From contig QILZ01000186.1 of NCBI GenBank assembly GCA_003233545.1, positions 1-24,580 of the forward strand: a DNA stretch of 24,580 nt, given 5' to 3'. A program made the translations under genes and the position numbers. This document shows positions 7,673 to 14,773 of the stretch, piece after piece. Under the pieces are notes generated by a model that saw only the letters and a program-made list of their open reading frames with translations, searched no databases and had not been told where the DNA came from. The stretch comes from Spirochaetales bacterium. GTDB lineage: Bacteria > Spirochaetota > Spirochaetia > SZUA-6. Each line of letters starts with the position of its first letter. The stretch's first letter is position 1.

Positions 7673-9151
7673 TCATTCCCTGCCCTGGTTTTCCAGAAGA
7701 GAAATAACGGCATCGACCCTTTTAAGCACTTTCTTAAGTCCGATCAGTTTGATTAAACCGAAAAGAGGAGGCGAAACGCGGGTGCCGGTTACTGCAACCC
7801 GGAGGGGCATTAAAATATCACCGAGCTTAACCCCGAGTTTATCTGCCAATTCTCTGAATCTTGTTTCGTTTTCTTCGTCCGAATACTCTCCGAAATCGGT
7901 GAGTATAGTTCTTACCTCATGAATCACATTAAGTGTTTTTTCCCTGTTAAGACGTTTTGGTATAATTTCTTCGATATTATACTTATCTATTTCTCCGAAT
8001 AGAAACCGGACAAGTTCAGGAGCATCGGAGAGCAGTCTCATCCGTTCCTGAATCAGGGGAACCACACCGTCTATGATTCTTTCCTCCTCCTCAGTAAGCG
8101 GATCCTGTACAATGCCGTCTTTAATCAGAAAGGGCATGATCATTTTTTTTATATCCTCTTTACTCCTCTTACGTATGTAAATACCGTTAAACCATTCAAG
8201 TTTTTTATAATCAAATACGGCCGGGGCTTTATTAAGCCGTTCCAGAGAAAATATTTTCTCCAGTTCACCAAGGTCGAATATTTCTTTTGTATCATCATAG
8301 GACCATCCGAGTAATGAAATATAGTTTATCAGGGCTTCCGGCAGGTAACCGTTTTTTTTAAATTCACGGACACTTGTTGCACCGTGCCGTTTTGATAACT
8401 TCTGCCCGTCTTTTCCCATTACCATGGGAAGATGGCAGTATTCCGGAGGCTCCCAGCCGAAAGCCTTATATATAAGCACGTGCAGGGGTCCCGAAGGTAT
8501 CCACTCCTGTGCCCTTAATATATGGGTAATCAGCATAAGATGATCATCGATGACATTGGCAAGATGATACGTAGGATATCCGTCGGATTTAAGAAGAATC
8601 GGATCCGGATTAATATCTTCATTTGGGGTTTCTATGTCGCCGAGTAATTTATCATGAAAAACAGTACTTCCTTTAAGCGGAATCTTAAACCGGATTACAG
8701 GTTTAATCCCTTTATCTTCATATTCTTTCTTCTCCTCTTCGGTAAGATTTCTGCAGTGCCTGTCATATCCCGGGGCCATTTTATTTGCAGTCTGCATCCT
8801 CCGTATCCGGGTAAGTCTCTCCTGCGGACAGTAACAGTAATATGCATGTTCTGTCTCTATGAGTTTCTCCGCATATTCTTTATAAATTTCTATACGGCGG
8901 GACTGAAAATACGGGCCGTAATTTCCCCCGGTATCAGGACCTTCGTCCCAGTGAAAACCGAGCCATCGAAAGGTTTCGTAGATATCTTCGAGGGCATCTT
9001 CCCTGTAACGGTTACGGTCGGTATCTTCTATTCTCAAAATAAAAGTCCCGTTATTTACACGGGCAAATAGATAATTAAAGAGTGCCGTCCGCACTCCGCC
9101 TATATGCTGATATCCTGTCGGTGAAGGGGCATATCGTACTCTGACTTTCAT
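7673..9151 (-). CDS. gltX: Glutamyl-tRNA synthetase
   Basis: Class I synthetase for tRNA-Glu, 492 residues from the chosen start. It begins MKVRVRYAPSPTG, the canonical family opening. The HIGH equivalent is HIGG (16-19) and the KMSKS equivalent is KLSKR (251-255). Cys106, Cys108 and Cys133 match three of the four zinc ligands of E. coli GluRS; the fourth (His) is not kept. An in-frame ATG exists at 9205, but it lies upstream of the -10 box of the promoter at 9195-9223 and would not be in the mRNA, so ATG 9151 (GGGAG about 12 nt upstream) is preferred. It is the first gene of the gltX-glyQS-tyrS-membrane protein operon. Whether it is discriminating or also charges tRNA-Gln cannot be told here. 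Confidence 0.96.
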   Translation of the reverse strand: MKVRVRYAPSPTGYQHIGGVRTALFNYLFARVNNGTFILRIEDTDRNRYREDALEDIYETFRWLGFHWDEGPDTGGNYGPYFQSRRIEIYKEYAEKLIETEHAYYCYCPQERLTRIRRMQTANKMAPGYDRHCRNLTEEEKKEYEDKGIKPVIRFKIPLKGSTVFHDKLLGDIETPNEDINPDPILLKSDGYPTYHLANVIDDHLMLITHILRAQEWIPSGPLHVLIYKAFGWEPPEYCHLPMVMGKDGQKLSKRHGATSVREFKKNGYLPEALINYISLLGWSYDDTKEIFDLGELEKIFSLERLNKAPAVFDYKKLEWFNGIYIRKRSKEDIKKMIMPFLIKDGIVQDPLTEEEERIIDGVVPLIQERMRLLSDAPELVRFLFGEIDKYNIEEIIPKRLNREKTLNVIHEVRTILTDFGEYSDEENETRFRELADKLGVKLGDILMPLRVAVTGTRVSPPLFGLIKLIGLKKVLKRVDAVISLLENQGRE

Positions 9152-9194
9152 TACTGTAACTATTTCTCCCTTTCTGATTTTGTATGATAGGCTG

Positions 9195-9223
9195 ATTATA
9201 TTCATGCCTTACTGACGGGTCAA
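9195..9223 (-). promoter_or_regulatory. Sigma70-type promoter of the gltX-glyQS-tyrS operon
   Basis: On the minus strand TTGACC (9223-9218), exactly 17 nt, then TATAAT (9200-9195), close to consensus. The predicted start of transcription is near 9188, giving a leader of about 37 nt to ATG 9151. It sits just after the stop codon (9229) of the upstream gene. Confidence 0.8.
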
Positions 9224-9228
9224 GGTTA

Positions 9229-10200
9229 CTACCGGTATTCGAGAAGCGGCTGCGAAACAACGGATGAGAGGCAGAGATAAGCATTTTTATAATCCATATC
9301 TTCCGAATATATAAAGATATTCTCCTCCTTAATAAATTTCCCCTTTTTAAAGTGCATAACAGGATGACGTATAATATCCAGCACATCCGTCTTTTTTAAC
9401 CCCATGAAGAGAAGGTAGTTAAAAAAACTGATATCCTCATATTCGATATGCTGATTTTCAGAGCTGTATATATATCCGAGGCTGTCCAGTATCTGCTCAT
9501 AGGGACTTTTAGAGTAGTGGAATACCCTTTCTACCGGTTTCGAAGGATCCAGAATATTTTCCCTGCTGAATTCCTCAGCCATTTCTAAAATCATCCCATG
9601 AAAAACAGAGCTCTTAAGGGTGGAACGAAATATCATAACGGCAATATCAGTCTTATAGTTGTTCTTATGCAAAATAGCAGGAATATCATAATTTACAATA
9701 TAAAGACCCTTAAACTTTTTAATTGTCTGTCCGTCAACATTAAACACATCGCGTCCGGGGACCCAGATATTAAAGAGTTCATCATAACCCATCTTCAGCA
9801 TATCCAGAGCTTCGAATGCCCCGACAATAGGTGCAGTCTTAAAGGAAACTCTAAAATAACGTTCGAAAGAATCCCTCATATACGGAGTAAAGGCCGATTT
9901 TCCGCCGACTGTAAAAAACAGCTTAACCGAATAATGCTTCTCCACTATCTTGTTGGCAATAATAAAATCTCCGGGAAGATTTGCAAGGTAGGCAATTTTT
10001 ATGTTTTTTTTATACTCATTGTTGTTACGGATGACTTTAAAAAGAGTGCTCTCCACCTGCACCCCGTTTGTCTCCGGCCGTAAATATATTACGATATCCT
10101 GAGAATTATTCTTCCAGAAAGGGCCCGGGTATGGAATCAGAATGCTTGGCTTACGCGGATTACCTGTTTTCTCTTTTTCTCCGCAGCTACCATTTTTCAT
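9229..10200 (-). CDS. Conserved-looking protein of unknown function
   Basis: A 323-residue, probably soluble protein; I do not recognise the family. No signal peptide or membrane segment is evident. It has a basic N-terminus, a proline-rich segment (SILIPYPGPFW), then alternating strands and helices. These include a possible nucleotide- or ligand-binding core (IKIAYLANLPGDFI, VKLFFTVGGKSAF) and the segments VPGRDVFNVDGQTI and FKGLYIVNYDIPAIL. The start at ATG 10200 overlaps the nitroreductase stop by 14 nt; the frame is open further upstream but inside the nitroreductase gene. The spacing implies one operon MATE - nitroreductase - this gene. The next promoter (gltX) begins 6 nt after its stop, so it is the last gene of its unit. 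Confidence 0.7.
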   Translation of the reverse strand: MKNGSCGEKEKTGNPRKPSILIPYPGPFWKNNSQDIVIYLRPETNGVQVESTLFKVIRNNNEYKKNIKIAYLANLPGDFIIANKIVEKHYSVKLFFTVGGKSAFTPYMRDSFERYFRVSFKTAPIVGAFEALDMLKMGYDELFNIWVPGRDVFNVDGQTIKKFKGLYIVNYDIPAILHKNNYKTDIAVMIFRSTLKSSVFHGMILEMAEEFSRENILDPSKPVERVFHYSKSPYEQILDSLGYIYSSENQHIEYEDISFFNYLLFMGLKKTDVLDIIRHPVMHFKKGKFIKEENIFIYSEDMDYKNAYLCLSSVVSQPLLEYR

Positions 10201-10696
10201 AATGAACAATCTCTTCGAGCGGTAAACGCTTCTTTTTGCGGGGTGAGAAATCCGCAGGATACCCCAGTGCAAGTAGTTCTACAATTTCTATATGTCCGGG
10301 AATACCTGCAATCTCTCTCGTCTTCTCCGCATCGAAAGCTCCTATCCAGCATGTCCCGAGCCCTTCGGACACGGCAGCCAATGTAATATGGTCGACTGCA
10401 ATTGCAACATCTATCGGATAACATAACTGGCCGCACTGCATCACATGGCGGTCCGTTTCCGCACAGCAAATAATAATTACGGGAGCCGCTGATAAAAACC
10501 TCTGGCCTGCTGCTTCTGCAAGTTTTCTTCTTGTCTCCGCCTCTGTTATTACAACAAATCTCCATTCCTGCCTGTTGCTCGCAGAAGGGGCAAGTTGTGC
10601 AGCCTGCAGAATTTTTATCAGTTTATCCTTATCGACTCCTCGTTTTAGATACGAACGAACACTTTTTCTTGTTCTGATTGCCTCATAAATCTCCAT
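10187..10696 (-). CDS. Nitroreductase-family FMN-dependent oxidoreductase
   Basis: A 169-residue, minimal-length member of the nitroreductase superfamily, which uses FMN and NAD(P)H to reduce nitro compounds, quinones or similar acceptors. It shows the FMN phosphate-binding opening RTRKSVRSY (8-16), then APSASNRQEWRFVVI (typical of the family), and the C-terminal GLGTCWIGAF and ALGYPAD motifs. ATG 10696 follows AAGGAGG by 10 nt. It is co-oriented with the MATE gene 45 nt upstream and overlaps the unknown gene downstream. Several cysteines (IICCAETDRHVMQCGQLC) are present, but I see no ferredoxin domain. The physiological substrate is unknown. Confidence 0.9.
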   Translation of the reverse strand: MEIYEAIRTRKSVRSYLKRGVDKDKLIKILQAAQLAPSASNRQEWRFVVITEAETRRKLAEAAGQRFLSAAPVIIICCAETDRHVMQCGQLCYPIDVAIAVDHITLAAVSEGLGTCWIGAFDAEKTREIAGIPGHIEIVELLALGYPADFSPRKKKRLPLEEIVHYEKW

Positions 10697-10741
10697 CTTT
10701 AAACATCCTCCTTAATATTGATCTTATTTTACAATTTCTAT

Positions 10742-12097
10742 TTACTGTTCATGCTCCACCCTGATATCGAGCCATCTTTTCGAAAAAAAACCGGCTGTCA
10801 GTATCGATGCATGGAAAACCTGATAAAGAGCAAATCCCACCCATGCTCCGTATATACCCAGATTAAATACCTTTATAAGAAGCAGTGTAACCCCTAGTAT
10901 AAAGATAACATTTGTTGTAAATTCAGAAAAGAGAACGAATCTTCCCCAGCCGTTATGGGTAAAAATTATTTCGAAAGAATATCCCATTATCTCCGCAAAG
11001 AAAAAAAGGGCAAAGAATTTTAAAGCTTTTATGCCTGTAATTATTGTAGCAGGATTTTGATTGAATAATTTTACAATAAAACCAGGTATGAGTGCCGCAG
11101 AAAGAACTACTAAAATGCCTATGACAAAAGCAATAAATTCACAGGCTGCAGAATACCCGACCGCCCTGTCCCTTTCACTTCTGCCGAGTGAGTTTCCGAC
11201 AAGAATCGATCCTCCTTGAGCAAAACCTGATACAATTGTTTTATTTATTCTGAAAACAGAAAATACAATATGTGTCGCTGCCAGGAAAACAGTCCCGATA
11301 TTGCCTATGACAGATTCATAGATAAGAAAAATGAAAAGTGCAACAAAGTTCTGAATCATAACAGGAACGGACGACTTTACTATTCCCCTGATTATGTTCA
11401 TATCTATTCTTTTGGCCCTCATCCATCCGTACTTCCTTATAGCCGGAGAAAGAAGCATATATATTATGAGATATATAAAACCCAGACTCTGCGCAAGAAT
11501 TGTGCCCAGAGCGGCACCACGGATGCCCATCGCAGGGAAACCGAATTTACCGAATATTAAAATATAGTCTAAGAAAATGTTAACAATGTTGGAACCTAAA
11601 GTAGCTATCATTATTACGCCGGTTTTATTGATAGCAGCAAGAAATCCTCTTACCGATGCATACAAGCCGACTACAGGAAGAACCCACCGCAGTATACGGA
11701 TATAAGAAAGTGCAAACTCAACAAGTTTTTTATCCTTTAACAGGATGCCGAGCAGATTACGCGAAAACAATGAAACAAAGAAGGAAACAAAACCGAAAAC
11801 AAAAGCAGCTATGAACGACGGAATAAGAACAGCCCCGGTTCCGGTAATAAGGCTGGAATCTAATGTCTGTTTTCCGAATCTTCTCGATGCTATTGCCTGA
11901 GTTCCGACAGCAATAGGCCATACCAGGACAAAAAAGATACCGGTAAGCATCCCGGCAATTGCTATTGCGGCAAGCTGTTCAGTACCCAGCCTGCCTACCA
12001 TTATCGTATCTGCAAGCTGGAGGAGGTAATTGGTAAATGAACCTGCAAACAGAGGCACACCGAGAACAACGATACTCTTAATATTTTTCACAAACAT
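10742..12097 (-). CDS. MATE-family multidrug/Na+ antiporter
   Basis: A 451-residue polytopic inner-membrane exporter with about 12 hydrophobic helices in two homologous halves. Family features are the N-terminal LADTIMVGRLGTEQLAAIAIA (the D-x-x-M-V-G-R-L-G region), VGTQAIASRRFG after helix 2, and AQGGSILVGNSLG in the second half. It would export cationic drugs or metabolites using Na+ or H+. ATG 12097 has no Shine-Dalgarno; a TATTAT hexamer lies 9 nt upstream, suggesting a near-leaderless mRNA (a GTG two codons later is an alternative start). It is divergent from cysK across a 187-nt spacer holding a 15-bp palindrome. Nitroreductase follows 45 nt downstream. Confidence 0.92.
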   Translation of the reverse strand: MFVKNIKSIVVLGVPLFAGSFTNYLLQLADTIMVGRLGTEQLAAIAIAGMLTGIFFVLVWPIAVGTQAIASRRFGKQTLDSSLITGTGAVLIPSFIAAFVFGFVSFFVSLFSRNLLGILLKDKKLVEFALSYIRILRWVLPVVGLYASVRGFLAAINKTGVIMIATLGSNIVNIFLDYILIFGKFGFPAMGIRGAALGTILAQSLGFIYLIIYMLLSPAIRKYGWMRAKRIDMNIIRGIVKSSVPVMIQNFVALFIFLIYESVIGNIGTVFLAATHIVFSVFRINKTIVSGFAQGGSILVGNSLGRSERDRAVGYSAACEFIAFVIGILVVLSAALIPGFIVKLFNQNPATIITGIKALKFFALFFFAEIMGYSFEIIFTHNGWGRFVLFSEFTTNVIFILGVTLLLIKVFNLGIYGAWVGFALYQVFHASILTAGFFSKRWLDIRVEHEQ

Positions 12098-12106
12098 TAA
12101 TTACGT

Positions 12107-12134
12107 ATAATATGGATAATAGTAATAATTACAA
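12107..12134 (-). promoter_or_regulatory. Candidate promoter of the MATE gene, near-leaderless
   Basis: On the minus strand TTGTAA (12134-12129), 16 nt, TATTAT (12112-12107). Transcription would start near 12100, only about 3 nt before ATG 12097, which agrees with the missing ribosome-binding site. The hexamers are moderate, so confidence is limited. Confidence 0.4.
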
Positions 12135-12137
12135 CCT

Positions 12138-12152
12138 GTTATCCGGGATAAC
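12138..12152. repeat. 15-bp palindrome in the MATE/cysK spacer
   Basis: GTTATCC-G-GGATAAC is a perfect 7-bp inverted repeat with a single central base. It lies 4 bp upstream of the candidate -35 of the MATE gene and about 60 bp upstream of the cysK promoter. A binding site for a dimeric regulator is plausible; the regulator is unknown. Confidence 0.45.
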
Positions 12153-12212
12153 CTGAACCGCAGCTGAACATTTTACCGGTAGTTTACTTTGTAATCGATA
12201 TGTTAAAACGGT

Positions 12213-12241
12213 TTGACTTTTATTTTGTATAATGATACATT
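12213..12241 (+). promoter_or_regulatory. Promoter of cysK-rrf2 with overlapping 13-bp palindrome
   Basis: TTGACT (12213-12218), 17 nt, TACATT (12236-12241). A perfect palindrome TAATG-ATA-CATTA (12230-12242) covers the -10 box, a usual place for a repressor. The Rrf2-type regulator encoded as the second gene of this operon is the natural candidate to bind it. A TATAAT at 12228-12233 lacks a matching -35. Confidence 0.6.
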
Positions 12242-12284
12242 ACAGTTAAAGTAATAATTATAACACAAAATACAAGGATCAACA

Positions 12285-13211
12285 ATGCGTAAACGAATAG
12301 CCCGGGATTCTACAGAACTTGTAGGTAAAACCCCGCTTGTATATCTAGACCGTTTTGCAGATAATTCGTACGGCAGAATAGCCGCTAAAATTGAGTACTT
12401 TAATCCGGGAGGAAGTTTAAAAGACCGTATAGCTTTAAATATGATCCTCGATGCTGAAAAAAGAGGTTTTTTAAAAGAGGGTGCGACAATTATAGAGCCT
12501 ACCAGCGGTAATACGGGTATAGGTCTTGCGTTTATCTGCGCTATTCGCGGCTATCGCCTTATACTGACGATGCCGGATACAATGAGCCACGAAAGAAGAA
12601 AGATACTAAAAGCATATGGTGCGGAACTTGTTATAACACCAGGCGAAAGCGGGATGAAAGCTTCGATAGAAAAAGCCGAAGAGCTGATAGAAGAGTATCC
12701 GGATGCGTTTATGCCGCAGCAGTTCAACAACCCGTCCAACCCCGAAGCGCATGAAAAAACTACGGGTGTGGAAATATGGGAAGACTCCGCTGGTGATGTT
12801 GATATTTTTATTACCGGTGTCGGCACGGGAGGAACAATTACGGGAGTTTCCAAATTCTTAAAAAAGAAGAAGGACAGTATTAAATTTATCGCGGTGGAAC
12901 CATCCAATTCACCTGTTCTATCCGGTGGTAAAGCGGGTAAACATTCTATTCAGGGTATCGGTGCGGGTTTTATTCCCTCCATACTCGATACGAACTGTAT
13001 CGATGAAATTATTACTGTCAGTGATAAAGATGCCTTTGAAACTTCAAAACAGCTTGCCAGGCGGGAAGGAATTTTTGCGGGAGTCTCTTCCGGTGCTGCT
13101 GCCTGGGCTGCACTTCAGGTAGCCGGACGTAAAGAAAACGAAGGAAAGTTAATTGTAGTTGTATTCCCTGACAATGCAGAAAAATATCTCAGTATGGGGT
13201 TATTAGAATGA
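12285..13211 (+). CDS. cysK: Cysteine synthase (O-acetylserine sulfhydrylase)
   Basis: PLP enzyme making L-cysteine from O-acetylserine and sulfide in the cytosol; 308 residues, standard length. The PLP lysine is Lys46 in NPGGSLKDR (Leu replaces the commoner Val). The substrate loop is EPTSGNTGIGLA, the PLP-phosphate loop is GVGTGGTITG, and the C-terminal serine contacting the PLP ring lies in VSSGAAA. The start ATG 12285 follows AAGGA. It is first in a two-gene operon, overlapping the Rrf2 regulator by 4 nt (ATGA), so cysteine supply and its sensor are made together. CysK, CysM and cystathionine beta-synthase-like paralogues are hard to separate by eye, but the compact length and loops favour CysK. 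Confidence 0.93.
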   Translation: MRKRIARDSTELVGKTPLVYLDRFADNSYGRIAAKIEYFNPGGSLKDRIALNMILDAEKRGFLKEGATIIEPTSGNTGIGLAFICAIRGYRLILTMPDTMSHERRKILKAYGAELVITPGESGMKASIEKAEELIEEYPDAFMPQQFNNPSNPEAHEKTTGVEIWEDSAGDVDIFITGVGTGGTITGVSKFLKKKKDSIKFIAVEPSNSPVLSGGKAGKHSIQGIGAGFIPSILDTNCIDEIITVSDKDAFETSKQLARREGIFAGVSSGAAAWAALQVAGRKENEGKLIVVVFPDNAEKYLSMGLLE

Positions 13212-13666
13212 GGCTGACAACAAAAGGAAGGTACGGTGTCCGTGCAATCCTTAATCTTGCATCTTCTTATAAAAACAGGCCGGTTTCCATAAAGAAAATA
13301 TCCGCCGAAGAGGAAATATCACCTGAATTCCTTGAGCAGATATTCTTTAAATTAAAGAAAGCCGGATTAATACGGTCACTAAGAGGGCCCGGCGGAGGCT
13401 TTGTACTTAATCAGAAGGCCTCCGAGATTTCTATAAAAGATATACTCGATGCAGTCGGCGAAAATGTATTTCCTGTTCCGTGTACCGATACGAATGCGGA
13501 AGAATCGTGCAAAAAAGAAGATACATGTACAATCGCAAAAGTCTGGAAACAATTTTCTGATATAATCGTGGATTTCCTCTCCAATCTGACATTACAGGAT
13601 ATTATCGATAAAAATGGTAAAAAATACTATGACAGCCTGAAATCCGGCCATGATTTTAATATTTAA
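13208..13666 (+). CDS. Rrf2-family transcriptional regulator (IscR/CymR-like)
   Basis: A 152-residue winged-helix regulator opening MRLTTKGRYGVRAILNLA, the Rrf2 hallmark. The recognition helix region is ISPEFLEQIFFKLKKAGLI, followed by the wing SLRGPGGGFVL (57-67). Three cysteines (Cys92, Cys101, Cys107) lie where IscR holds its cluster ligands (92, 98, 104), but the first gap is longer (8 residues not 5) and the IscR His107 equivalent is Ala. It could therefore bind an Fe-S cluster with altered ligation, or respond to cysteine metabolism as CymR does through CysK in Gram-positives. The ATGA overlap with cysK supports a functional link. Its stop codon lies inside the 12-bp inverted repeat shared with mrp. 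Confidence 0.9.
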   Translation: MRLTTKGRYGVRAILNLASSYKNRPVSIKKISAEEEISPEFLEQIFFKLKKAGLIRSLRGPGGGFVLNQKASEISIKDILDAVGENVFPVPCTDTNAEESCKKEDTCTIAKVWKQFSDIIVDFLSNLTLQDIIDKNGKKYYDSLKSGHDFNI

Positions 13667-13688
13667 TAATAGATAAATTAAATATTAA
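13656..13688. terminator. AT-only 12-bp inverted repeat at the rrf2/mrp convergent ends
   Basis: TTAATATTTAAT (13656-13667), a 9-nt loop, then ATTAAATATTAA (13677-13688), perfectly paired. It contains both stop codons, so the two convergent proteins end in the related peptides FNI and LNI. The stem has no G or C, so it is weak as a classical intrinsic terminator, but its symmetry and place suggest a bidirectional 3' end. Confidence 0.5.
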
Positions 13689-14478
13689 GATTAGATATAA
13701 TTTCATCCAGTGCCTTTGCGGTTTCAGAATCCCGTACCGCCTCGATATAGGGTTTGCCGGAATCCGAATATTCGACGACCTTCGGATCTATCGGTATCTT
13801 TCCGAGAAAAGGGACATTCATCTCCTCAGCCATTTTCCTGCCGCCGCCGGATTTGAATATTTCCGTCAACGTACCACAATGAGGACATACAAAACCGCTC
13901 ATATTTTCTACAACTCCCAAAACTTCCAGCGACATCTGTTTGCAGAAATTTATCGACTTTCTCACATCGGCAAGTGCAAGATCCTGGGGAGTTGTTACTA
14001 TTATAGCTTTGGTGCTTTTTCCTAAAAGCTGTGCAATCGAGAGAGGCTCATCTCCCGTACCGGGGGGTGAATCTATAACCATATAATCAAGCTCATCCCA
14101 GACCACATCATTGATAAACTGTTTTATCACATTGTGTTTCATAGGCCCGCGCCATATTATTGCATCATCCGCTTCCGTAAAAAAGCCGACGGACATTACC
14201 TTTAAATTCTTACTGTACTTTGTAGGTACTATCGAGCCCTCTTCTCCATATACTTTCTTATCGAGAAGCCCTAATATTCTCGGAATACTCGGCCCGTGCA
14301 TGTCGATGTCCAGGAGTCCGACTTCTTTGTTCCTTAAAGATAGCGAAAACGCCAGATTGGCTGCAAATGTACTCTTCCCGACACCTCCCTTTCCTGACAT
14401 GACAAGAATCTTTTCCTTTATATTTTCATTCCCCGAATTTTCGCCGTCTATTTTTACAGATTTAAAAGCATCACTCAT
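13678..14478 (-). CDS. mrp: Mrp/NBP35-family Fe-S cluster carrier ATPase (ApbC-like)
   Basis: P-loop ATPase of the MinD/Mrp class that binds and delivers Fe-S clusters; cytosolic, 266 residues. The deviant Walker A is GKGGVGKST (29-37), LLDIDMHGPSIP follows (switch I region), VIDSPPGTGD is the Walker B region (about 134-143), and the cluster-bridging CxxC is CPHC (Cys198, Cys201). The N-terminal MIP18/DUF59 domain found in E. coli Mrp is absent; only about 20 linker residues precede the P-loop, as in many anaerobes. ATG 14478 follows AAAGGAG by 10 nt. It converges on cysK-rrf2, so cysteine supply, a possible Fe-S sensor and an Fe-S carrier are neighbours. Confidence 0.93.
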   Translation of the reverse strand: MSDAFKSVKIDGENSGNENIKEKILVMSGKGGVGKSTFAANLAFSLSLRNKEVGLLDIDMHGPSIPRILGLLDKKVYGEEGSIVPTKYSKNLKVMSVGFFTEADDAIIWRGPMKHNVIKQFINDVVWDELDYMVIDSPPGTGDEPLSIAQLLGKSTKAIIVTTPQDLALADVRKSINFCKQMSLEVLGVVENMSGFVCPHCGTLTEIFKSGGGRKMAEEMNVPFLGKIPIDPKVVEYSDSGKPYIEAVRDSETAKALDEIISNLNI

Positions 14479-14704
14479 TTTGTACCGACTCCTTTTACAT
14501 TAAATTAAATGTATCTGAAAGATTTATCCCCGCGGCTATAATAAACCTCCTACTAATATTTTATTAAATCATTAAACAGTCAATATATTTTTATAAAATG
14601 ACAACCTTTATTGCATTAAAGGGAAATGAGTATTATAATTTCTTATCATGTACGGAATTATTAAGACAGGCAACTTAAACTGTGATTACAGCTTTTGCAA
14701 ACAA

Positions 14705-14717
14705 GTGCATTATACAC
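14705..14717. repeat. Palindromic repeat, copy 1 of 2 downstream of the APC-EIIA gene
   Basis: GTGCATTATACAC followed by CCA: a near-perfect 13-bp palindrome (one G/T wobble pair). It matches copy 2 (GCGCATTATGCAC plus CCA) at 14737, with centres 32 bp apart. Confidence 0.5.
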
Positions 14718-14736
14718 CCATTTATACCATTAAAAG

Positions 14737-14749
14737 GCGCATTATGCAC
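14737..14749. repeat. Palindromic repeat, copy 2 of 2 downstream of the APC-EIIA gene
   Basis: GCGCATTATGCAC followed by CCA: a 13-bp palindrome with one mismatched pair. It lies 24 nt beyond the stop of the APC-EIIA gene and shares its core with copy 1. Confidence 0.5.
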
Positions 14750-14773
14750 CCAAATACAGAATATTAATGCCCG

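Larger units (their letters stand above)
14479..14773. other. 295-nt gene-free stretch upstream of mrp
   Basis: AT-rich and without a convincing ORF or RNA gene. It holds two related palindromes 32 bp apart (14705-14717 and 14737-14749), a good AGGAGG near 14550 with no start codon after it, and several weak -10-like hexamers on the minus strand. I cannot choose a promoter for mrp with confidence. Confidence 0.5.

Noticed and set aside
9152..9205. 18-residue N-terminal extension of GltX from ATG 9205
   Set aside because: The ATG lies before the -10 box of the operon promoter, and the family opens with the MKVRVRYAPSPTG segment at 9151.
9060..9240. T-box or other riboswitch leader for the synthetase operon
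   Set aside because: The leader from the predicted start near 9188 to ATG 9151 is only about 37 nt, far too short for a T-box.
12205..12233. TATAAT at 12228-12233 as the cysK -10
   Set aside because: The hexamer 17 nt upstream reads AAAACG and TTGACT is only 9 nt away; TTGACT-17-TACATT fits better.
14540..14560. AGGAGG on the minus strand near 14550 as a small ORF leader before mrp
   Set aside because: No ATG, GTG or TTG follows at a usable distance.
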